From the NCBI GenBank assembly GCA_907165275.2, contig OU015670.1, positions 6,103,501-6,167,500 of the forward strand: 64,000 bases of DNA. The letters are read 5' to 3'. The number at the start of each line of letters is the position of its first letter. Within the stretch, counting starts at the first letter, position 1. The notes under the pieces were generated by a model. That model was given only the letters and a program-made list of their open reading frames with translations, made no database searches and had not been told where the DNA came from. The translations under genes and the position numbers were made by a program. The DNA comes from Zygaena filipendulae (lineage: Eukaryota; Arthropoda; Insecta; Lepidoptera; Zygaenidae). Positions 56,401-64,000 of this stretch are shown one piece after another.

Positions 56401-59400
56401 TTGCCCGTTTGCCCCCTATGACATTAAAAAAAAATTGATTGTAAACTTGGTTTTATTATTATTTTCTGGTTTTTTATTTCTTATTTACAGAAATGTACAT
56501 AGGTAGTATTTTTTTTACAAAACCAGATACAAAGACCCAATAGGGTTTATTTCTTATCACATCTGGCATTAAATACGGTATGTACTTACAAAAAGAAATA
56601 AAATTAAAGTCGATGCCGCACGATCACAGCAGCACCACATTCGGTGGTCAGGGGGGACGGTCCGTGTACTGAATCGAGTCGATACCGTTACCGTTCTGTT
56701 CTGCGGTCAGGACATACAGGCGACATCGGAGCCGGCCGCGCTGCGCTACTGCCGCGACTGCGACGTGCAGTTCCTGTCGGTGGAGGCGTGGAGGCGGCAC
56801 GTGCTGACCGCCGTCCGGCACAGGCCCGAGAACGATGACTGGTGAGATCACTCAATGGACATTATATACTATACTAGCTGTCCCGCGCGGTTTCACCCGC
56901 GATACTTTCGACTACTACATACATAGGTATAGGATTTGTTTCATTGAAATCGGATGTCGGGAAAACCCACTACTTAGCAGTTTTAGAAGTGCGAGATAAT
57001 GTTTTGATAATATCTCTTTAAAGTGAGTGCGACGACAGTATTGCGCACTTGTGATGAATAGACAGACCAGATTCATATGTGTCGTATCGATATTTTAACG
57101 GTTGTGCGTGTGCGTACACCCGCTGGAGGGGCGCGTCATTTTAGTTTAGACAAGCTCTAACGTAAAAATTCATTGTTTCCGTACGCCCCGGCGTCTCATC
57201 TCGTACCGCCCCCCCACCCGTAGCGCGTCGTGTCGGATATGCGACCGCCCGGTGACCGCGGGCGAAGCGCGGCTCCACTACAGGGAGCACTCGAGGGAGC
57301 TGCGCGCCGGCGCCGGCGCCGCCCCGGCCGGCCGCCGCCCGCCCACCGTCACCCTGCCGTGTGATCAGGTGAACAAACGGATCGTTAGAACACTAGATAC
57401 CTACTACCCGATAATCAGACTCCCCCCCGTATTTCTATTCATCCCGTTTTACTGTAATTCGAAACTCACGCAGATAGAACCGCGGGGCACAGCTAGTGTA
57501 ACTATATGTAAAAATATGTTTCAGATAAAACGGGCTTGTCAACCAAATTTTAGTTTTTAGTCCGTCTTGAAGAATATTGGACATGTATTTTTAATTTTTT
57601 ACGTAATGAAAAAATAACGGAGATACATTAAATCGAAATGTCACGTGACGTCACGCCGGCTACAGTTTATAGCACGTTATGACGTCAAGAGCCCCCTAGC
57701 TCCTAAACTTTAATGCGTTATAACTTAGTTTATTATTTTGTTATTATCTAACTGATTACTGACGGCCTAAATAGAATTTTTATTTTCCTATCCCGGAAAC
57801 TACCCTATTCACAGACTACAAAAAAGTCCTGCCTACCTACCTATGTTTAAACTATTTACCCACCTGTCCTGTGCCGCAGTGTACGCTGACGTTTGGCAAC
57901 AAGTACAAGTTGCAGTCGCACGTCAAGAGAGTGCACCTCGGCCTCAAGTACAACAAGAACGTCGTGTGCGAGGTGTGCGGCAAGAAGTGTACGGTGAGTG
58001 TGTGTTGCCAACTCTTATACCCACTTAGCTTAAATGCGAGGTGTGCGGCAAGAAGTGTACGGTGAGTGTGTGTTGCCAACTCTTATACCCACTTAGCTTA
58101 AATGCGAGGTGTGCGGCAAGAAGTGTACGGTGAGTGTGTGTTGCCAACTCTTATACCCACTTAGCTTAAATGCGAGGTGTGCGGCAAGAAGTGTACGGTG
58201 AGTGTGTGTTGCCAACTCTTATACCCACTTAGCTTAAATGCGAGGTGTGCGGCAAGAAGTGTACGGTGAGTGTGTGTTGCCAACTCTTATACATACTTAG
58301 CATAAATGCGAGGTGTGCGGCAAGAAGTGTACGGTGAGTGTGTTGACTGTTGCCAACGGTTGGACCAATTTTGACTGGACTTTCACTGTTAATTAGCTGG
58401 AGAAAATTAGGCTACTTTGGAGTTCCTGCAACAATCTCGAAATTCACGCGGGTGAAACTGCTCGGCACAGCTAGTTACATATAAATTCTACTTGTGAAAT
58501 CAACGAATGACTATTGTTTGCCATTTCATATACTTAATTTAGCTACATTAGGCGTAAGGTTTTCCTACAGAATAAAATAAAATATTTGGTATCTGCACTA
58601 CTTTTTTTATAAAAATACTAGCTGTCCCGCGCGGTTTCACCCGCGATAATTTCGAAGTTCTCGCGGAATTGTTCCATACAAACTTTTCAACCCCTTTTCA
58701 TCCCCTTAGGGGTTGAATTTTCAAAAATCGTTTCTTTTCGGATGCCTACGTCATACAAAGAACATACCCTCCAAGTTTCAGCTCTCTACAAAGCGTTTTA
58801 TATGTATGGAAGACTAGCTGTTCCCCGCGGTTTCACCCTCGTTAATTTCGGAGTTCCCGCGGGAATTCCGGATTACAATATAGCCTATGTTACTCAGAGA
58901 TAGTGTATCTAGCTTTCTAATGGTGAAAGAATTTTTGAAATCGGTCCAGTAGTTTTTGAGTTAAATCGTAACAAACAAACAAAAAATCAAATCATTTCAA
59001 ATCATCAATTAGCATATTCTAGTTTTTAAACGCTTTTATTACTTAAAGCAGGTCGGTCTGTTTCTCAGTCGCCGAATGGGACTCGCCTGGCGGGAGGGTT
59101 TGGTGCGCTGGCGATCTCCCGGTAGGTACAGTTCTCATCGTTTGGCGGTTGGGAAGCGGTCCCTCATTCATACTTTTTTTAAATTAATGTATGTTGTAAC
59201 TATCTATGTGTTGTGTCGAATAAAGTTCTTTCAATTCAATTCAATTCTTTCCTCTTTATAATATTAGTACATATAGATATAGATTATATATGTATATGTC
59301 GGCAGTCGAACGCGTCGCTCAGGTACCACCAGCGCACGCACACGGGCGAGCGGCCGTACCCGTGCGGCGCGTGCGGCAAGCGCTTCGCGGACAGCCACCA

Positions 59401-60650
59401 CCTGCGCGTGCACGCGCGCACGCACTCGGGCGAGCGGCCGTACGCGTGCGGCGCGTGCGACAAGCGCTTCAGCCAGAAGCCGGCGCTCAACAGGCACCTG
59501 AGGGTGAGACCACGAAAAATACGTAGGAACTTTATTATATGTATACCTACATAGTAGTACTAGCTGTTCCGAGTTCCAGCGGAAATTCCGGATTACCATA
59601 TAGCTTATGTGTTATTCTAATGTATAAGCTAATATCCATTCGGTAGTTGTTGCGTGAAAGAGTAACAAACATCCATACATACAAACTTTCACGTTTATAA
59701 TATTAGTTAAAGGATGCGGTCGGAGGACCCCCGTCAGGAACCAGGTTCCTCTCTTCAATTACCATTATAGGTATGTACGTATGTCAACGGTTTGGAATCT
59801 CCATTGCAAAGAATCTGAAAAACGCCTTTCCTTAAAATAGTCATTGCAAAAATTAAAATAATTAATTAGTTGATGTAACTCACGTGGGTACATGCGGTGT
59901 GAATGGGGAAATTGCAGGTTTTTTTTAGTTTCTTTTTTAAGATAAAACCAAAAACAAAACTTATCCGTCGAACAATTAAAAATTGATATTATTAATACGA
60001 TTATTACCAAAGGGGCCTATTTTATTTTTAACACTATTATTATTATAACCTTGAAATCGTAATTTCGAGTCGAAATTGCAGTGGAAGTAAAAGTTTCTGA
60101 GCCGTCCAAGTCGACAAAGAATCGTTCACGTAGGTATTCGTGACCCTTTCGGCAGAGCATGCAAGAAGTATTATGTCTAAAGCGCGCTCCACATTCCGCC
60201 GCGAAACAGCCGCGAAATACCCGCGAACCATGATACCACACTTATAGTTCGCGGGGTGTCGCGGCTTCGCGCGCGAACCACGCGCGCATGTGGAGAGCGC
60301 TTAAGTGCTTTAGATTAGGCACTGTTTATGATTGTTTCTTTTTCTTGTTTGTGCTGAAATAATAATGTAGTTTCTTCTTCTTCTTCTTTATTATTCCTTT
60401 CATATTATGAATATAAATACGAAACAGGTCACTTTTATTGCAATGGTGTTGTACAATAATTTTTTCTTCATTACAGGTCCATACCGGGGCGAAACCCTAC
60501 GTCTGCACGTACTGCACAAAGTGTTTCAGCCAGACTAACTCTCTCAAACTGCACATCAGAAGCGTACATTTGAAAGTGCCCCCTAACAATAGAAGAAATA
60601 AAGCACACAATGCTTTGAACGACATTACTGCCAGTGTTAAAAATGAGTGA
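50404..60650 (+). CDS. ZAD zinc finger protein with 12 C2H2 fingers, 13 exons, 611 aa
   Basis: Likely nuclear DNA-binding regulator. Exons: 50404-50511, 51292-51426, 51657-51843, 51923-52066, 52788-52963, 53049-53179, 54606-54680, 55387-55513, 56720-56841, 57224-57368, 57880-57993, 59306-59503, 60477-60650 (1836 bp, open throughout). ZAD (residues 1-81) has C7/C10 and C48/C51. Two acidic/basic linker exons follow, then a conserved helix-like motif ([16 protein letters not shown]) and 12 C2H2 fingers. The last fingers have standard TGER/SGER-P linkers and look best for specific DNA binding. Exons of 135, 131 and 75 bp equal those of the THAP-ZAD gene at 6398-19007, with the same intron phases, so the two are paralogues; this one has no THAP. 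Exon 11 and its splice donor have been copied in a 68-bp tandem repeat. The start ATG has an A at -3. Confidence 0.88.
50512..51291. other. Intron 1 of the ZAD gene at 50404
   Basis: AT-rich with no recognised transposon end or gene. Confidence 0.5.
52370..52493 (+). repeat. Non-LTR retroelement 3' tail
   Basis: GGGCGGTGGTAATCACTTAC ... TTTGCCCCCTATGACATAAA followed by poly-A. A second copy lies at 56361-56432. It resembles a common lepidopteran LINE 3' end (family from memory). Both are in introns of the ZAD gene. Confidence 0.6.
53211..53722 (-). mobile_element. Two reverse Helitron-like copies in intron 6
   Basis: Copies at 53211-53410 and 53518-53722 both carry CACCCGCGGTAATTTCGG and ATTCCG(A/G)GATA(G/A)AAAGTACC and end near TATAATATTA. 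Together with the copy at 54243 they fill most of this intron. Confidence 0.7.
53925..54215. repeat. tRNA-like SINE remnants
   Basis: TTTGGTCTAGTGGACAGTGG and GCGGGTTCGATTCAGGG at 54140-54217 resemble tRNA boxes A and B. An inverted unit with GGATCGAACCCGCTAC lies at 53985-54003. No closed cloverleaf was found. Confidence 0.4.
54243..54457 (+). mobile_element. Complete Helitron-like element in intron 6
   Basis: From TCCTACTAATATTATAAATG to CACAGCTAG, with A before and T after. A GGATGTTTGGATGTTTAGAT minisatellite near the 5' end has expanded compared with the copy at 10329. Confidence 0.75.
56214..56340. mobile_element. Partial copy of the 14502-14688 MITE
   Basis: CCCCCCTAGCCAAGTTGTCA and CACAATCGTTAACGCAT match the left end of the element at 14502-14688; the right end is lost. 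Confidence 0.55.
57967..58345 (+). repeat. 68-bp tandem repeat copying an exon end and its splice donor
   Basis: The unit begins TGCGAGGTGTGCGGCAAGAA and contains the coding end CEVCGKKCT, the GTGAGT donor and about 40 bp of intron. Copies start at 57967, 58035, 58103, 58171, 58239 and 58307; the last is truncated. Copies 2-6 lie inside intron 11 of the ZAD gene. Reading through the first donor hits TGA in the next copy, so only the first donor keeps the protein intact. Confidence 0.95.
58428..59010. mobile_element. Helitron-like copies in intron 11
   Basis: A 3' fragment ends CAGCTAG near 58474; reverse copies start CTAGCTGTCCCGCGCGGTTT (58617) and CTAGCTGTTCCCCGCGGTTT (58814). The 58617 copy has a distinct interior with CCCCTTTTCATCCCCTTAGG. 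Confidence 0.65.
59060..59247 (+). repeat. Non-LTR retroelement 3' end
   Basis: GGTTTGGTGCGCTGGCGATC ... AATAAAGTTCTTTCAATTCA, ending in short TTCAA repeats. It resembles a LINE 3' end. It lies 58 bp before exon 12 of the ZAD gene. Confidence 0.45.
59562..59707 (-). mobile_element. Helitron-like fragment in intron 12
   Basis: Starts CTAGCTGTTCCGAGTTCC and ends TTTATAATATTAGTTA; the GCGGTTTCACCCGCG hairpin is deleted. Confidence 0.6.
60179..60302. mobile_element. GC-rich foldback MITE, full copy
   Basis: Ends AAGCGCGCTCCACATTC and ATGTGGAGAGCGCTT are inverted; the centre CGCGAACCATGATACCACAC and its GTTCGCGG partner match 5799-5899. It lies in the last intron of the ZAD gene. Confidence 0.75.
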
Positions 60651-61228
60651 AACTTTTGGGATTACACTAACGGCCGAGTTTCTGTAAAATGATCTTTATT
60701 TTAAACCAGTGGCGGACTAAACCCGTCAGAGGCCCGGGGCGGTAAAGCTAAATGATAAGTTAAATGAGGGCACCAGTGATAATATACTTCACTGGAGGCC
60801 CCCAGTATAAGAAGTTGATATAATTATACAAGTTTTGTATTCAGTTCACATTTAATTAAAATTGAATAAAATAGGTAATTAATTTTTACTCAGTCCCAAA
60901 ATACCTACTATCAGAAAAATGGCTATGCCTAATCACTACATAGTATAAAACAAAGTCGCTTTCTGTCCCTATATCCCTATGTATGCTTAAATCTTTAAAA
61001 CTACGCAACGGATTTTGATGCGGTTTTCACCAATAGTGATTCATGAGGAAGGTTTATAACTATATTTTATCCTGGTTTTATGGCTTCCTATGTTTTTCCT
61101 ATATTTAATTTCTTATTTCTTTGTTACTAATTAGGTAAAGCTAAATAGGTAATAGGTAAAAGTCTGCTCCCACCACATTGCAGACATGGGCGGGCTATTT
61201 ATTTCATATTATGAGTTTATAACTTAGC

Positions 61229-62098
61229 CCAGAGAGAAGGTAATCACTACGACTTAGCCTTTAGGGGAAAATATTCTCGAGAGTTGGTAAGGCTGTCGGC
61301 CGGTCGAGAAAAGAAGCGCCGGATTGCAGCCAGTGAGTGGGGTAGATGACATCCGACGGATCACATCCGCGGATGATATCCGTTAACTGACCGTCAATGG
61401 GCACGGGGCTCAGAAGAATAACTAGCATATTCTTCTGAGGCACGGGGTGTGGATTAGTGCCACGGATGACATCCAAACTGATCGTCAATTTAGAGCTTAA
61501 GGAGAGTTTTTTTTTTTTGGTGAAGTTTACCCCTCTCGGAGAAGGCAGAAGGAAACTTAGTCCATATAGCCAATTCATTAATATTTTTCTTCTTCTGAAG
61601 GTTTTTACATCGAAATGCATTGGTGAGACACATTTCGATGCTTTACCGGAACTTTTGGCAGCAAATCTTCACAGTTGAACCTTAATAGGACGCTCTGTGG
61701 GAAGTTGTATAGTAAAACGAAAACCTCCCGATGAACGCCCTATTTCATCTTATTTCACTGTTTCCGCACATTATTCATCACTAATGGATCACTATTATGC
61801 AAAATCCACCATATTCACGCAATATTAATCACGATAAACTAATTTGCAAAACGAAGAAATAAAACTGACGTCCACTCTGCTGGAAATCCCGCCAAAAGTC
61901 CCGGACCAGAGAGTATTATTTTCTTTGTTAAGGACATAAGTCTAGTTAATTTGTGGTATGTGTGTTCTGTGGTCATGTCATAATCAGAGAGAAGGTAATC
62001 ACTACGTGGTCATAATCAGGCTAGTTAATTTGTGGAATGTGGTCATCGTCAGTTCTCTTATTCGTCTGTGGTCATCGTAGTGATTACCTTCTCCCTGG
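61229..62098. mobile_element. Composite TIR element with shared CCAGAGAGAAGG ends
   Basis: CCAGAGAGAAGGTAATCACT at 61229 is inverted at 62076-62098. A third copy at 61985, facing the same way as the first, makes a short 114-bp element (61985-62098) within or beside the larger one. The interior 61530-61910 is the reverse of the dispersed repeat seen at 49880-50215. No coding frame. Confidence 0.65.
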
Positions 62099-62211
62099 TC
62101 ATAATATCATTTTACCATTTTACGTGTTTTACTGAACTAGGATTTAAAAATTCAAAGCGTGCAGACACAAATAACTAGACTTTCTCTCATAAAAACAATC
62201 GTCTTAAAAAT

Positions 62212-64000
62212 ATGGATGGAAGATATTATTTTGTTAGTAGTTCTGATGGGGCTAAACCAATTTTGAACTTATGTAAACCTAGTGCAGTCTTCACATCTGA
62301 TTTCACAGGGGCTATCAATTATTTATTAGAAACAAAACATTGTGACGATACAAATCTTTTTAAAGATAATAGTTCTCCAAATAATGACCTCGTCGAAGTA
62401 GACATTTACGCAAAAGGCAAAAATCATGACGATGAAGATGAACTGGTTAAAGCTTACAACGGGTTGCCTAAAATTGACAACTTCAGGCAAAATGATTCAA
62501 ATGCGCGAAAGTTATTAGAGGATTATTACGAAGCATTTTTTTTCCGTATGAATAATCTGGATGACAATAGCAAATCGGAAGACTTAGTGGATGCGACAAA
62601 GATATTAAAAGACTACCTGATGAAAAAAAACAGAGAATATCATAGTAAATATTTCAGTGTCTGCATAAAAAGACATGGGTCGCTTGAACTCATTGTTGAT
62701 AATATTGTTGTTATTCTGGAAAATAATTGGCACGGTCTAATTACTTCTAATGGAAAATTTAATTGTGTTTTCTGCTCTGTTGATTTTGACATGTCATTAC
62801 GAAAAGCACACATTGACAATGATCAAAAGCATTGTGATCTATTGGAAGAGAGTAGAAAAAGAGTTAGCGCATTGTATGGCCCTCATTTAATAAGAGAGGT
62901 ATGTACCATCATATAATCATGGGCATATGCTCCATTCTAAAGACTTGTCTTTTTTAATCTTTACTTACAAATCTTTAAGTACCTATTCATTAAAATGACT
63001 GAGTACAGTGGATAGTGTATTATGTAAGAGAAAGTGATGGCTGCTTGCATATACTATGTATGACACAAATAAGGCTCACAGTTTTTGAATCTGGTTTGCA
63101 GATATGGTCAGCAAATAAAGACAGTTGAAAGCATCAATCCCATACAATAAAATTGCTTTCAGGTGTCTGATCTGCTAACCTTGTTAGGAAACTGGTTGTG
63201 AAAAACCATGTGTGTGCCATGGACTAAGGGTCTCAATGCCACAGCATGTTTGTAGACAGTGTATATGATGAAATTGTGCTACATTATTTTATACATTTTC
63301 AAATTATGTGCAATGCTTGCTGTTTTGTTATCACTATTCACTTTGAGACCAGCCTAATAAGAAAGATATGTTCAGTAATCTCTGGAAATAATAAAACCAT
63401 TGTAAAAATTCTTCACCATGAAGCTATAGTCACCCTGAGTGACATAGGATACTTGAACTAGAAGTTCATATAGGTGAAACCACAAGAGAACAGTATAAAG
63501 AGTTCTTACAGTAATTCCAAAATTGACACAGGTGAAACCACAAAGAAACAGCTACTACAGTACTAAAGCACTACATTAGTTTTAACTGTCCCCTGTGGTT
63601 TGAACTGTGCCAATGTGATAAATTCTAGCTTTGTCAATATTTAGAAAAAAATCACTCACTTTTTAATATAATATAAAGTCTCAAATTTCTGTAAATCAAA
63701 AGATACAAACATTCTGCGATAAAAAACATTTCTTTTAATGCAAAATCATTTGCATGAGAAAATTCGTTTTATTTATTTCTATCTAGGTATAAATTCAAGT
63801 CAACTAATTTTATTTTTAAATTGGATACTAATAAATAAATAGGTAAATCCAATTAAATTTATTGAATGTTGTTATTTAATATTATTCTTAATATCCTTGT
63901 TTTCAGATACCATCATCAGCAGTGTATCATTGCGCAATATGCAACTTTATCATAGATAAAAACACAAATATTATGCCACACGTTCAATCACCTCTTCACT
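62212..64000 (+). CDS. Uncharacterised protein with U1-like zinc fingers, partial at the right edge
   Basis: I do not recognise this gene. Exon 1 (62212-62898) gives 229 residues from an ATG with AAAAAT before it and ends at AGAGAG/GTATGT. Exon 2 starts at 63907 after TTTTCAG, continues in phase 0 and leaves the window. The N-terminal two thirds are acidic and Asn/Lys-rich with predicted helical stretches. Near residue 184 a CVFC...H...H unit has the long His spacing of U1-type fingers. Exon 2 carries another (CAICNF...HVQSPLH, C-x2-C-x12-H-x5-H). U1-type fingers often bind structured RNA, but the role here is unknown. A host gene or a domesticated transposon protein are both possible. Confidence is good that it is coding and low on function. 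Confidence 0.65.
62899..63906. other. Intron of the right-edge gene
   Basis: AT-rich, with a degenerate Helitron-like piece at about 63440-63605 (two eroded GGTGAAACCACA ends). No gene. Confidence 0.5.

Overview
The window looks like nuclear DNA from a moth or butterfly (Lepidoptera). Genes are split by many short introns with GT/AG borders. The intergenic DNA is AT-rich and crowded with short non-autonomous transposons. The commonest is a Helitron-like repeat (starts TCCTACTAATATTATAAATG, ends AGCTAG, often flanked by A and T) that I associate with Lepidoptera. Several zinc finger genes carry the insect ZAD domain. No bacterial, CRISPR or convincing tRNA/rRNA feature is present.

Layout. (1) 192-3677, minus strand, running off the left edge: a ZAD zinc finger gene with a decayed THAP exon upstream. 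(2) 6398-19007, plus: a complete 15-exon gene encoding THAP + ZAD + 11 C2H2 fingers (764 aa). (3) 20730-32938, plus: a seven-exon PRDM9-like gene (664 aa) with a zinc knuckle, a PR/SET domain and a final exon holding 12 C2H2 fingers, nine of them in a nearly identical 84-bp array. Its 6.2-kb last intron contains an antisense transposase-like gene (26495-29881) with one frameshift. (4) 39343-40428, plus: RNA polymerase I subunit A49/PAF53 (POLR1E). (5) 42747-45107, minus: an intronless gene for a protein of about 20 C2H2 fingers. (6) 47543-48136: an internally deleted Tc1/mariner element. (7) 50404-60650, plus: a complete 13-exon ZAD + 12-finger gene (611 aa) whose exon lengths partly match gene 2, so the two are paralogues. 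(8) 62212 to the right edge: the start of an uncharacterised gene with U1-like zinc fingers.

The window is therefore a cluster of DNA-binding proteins. Three ZAD paralogues share exon lengths and a conserved motif just before the first finger. Between them sits a PRDM9-like gene whose fingers show signs of concerted evolution, with near-identical framework and differences focused on DNA-contact positions. I consider that gene the most interesting object here. ZAD proteins typically dimerise through ZAD and bind DNA through their fingers, and PR/SET proteins of the PRDM9 class methylate histone H3. No operon-like co-regulation is visible.

Exon models were built by hand from splice signals, reading-frame continuity and paralogue comparison. 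All three complete multi-exon models keep frame throughout and end on a stop codon. No homology search or transcript data were used.
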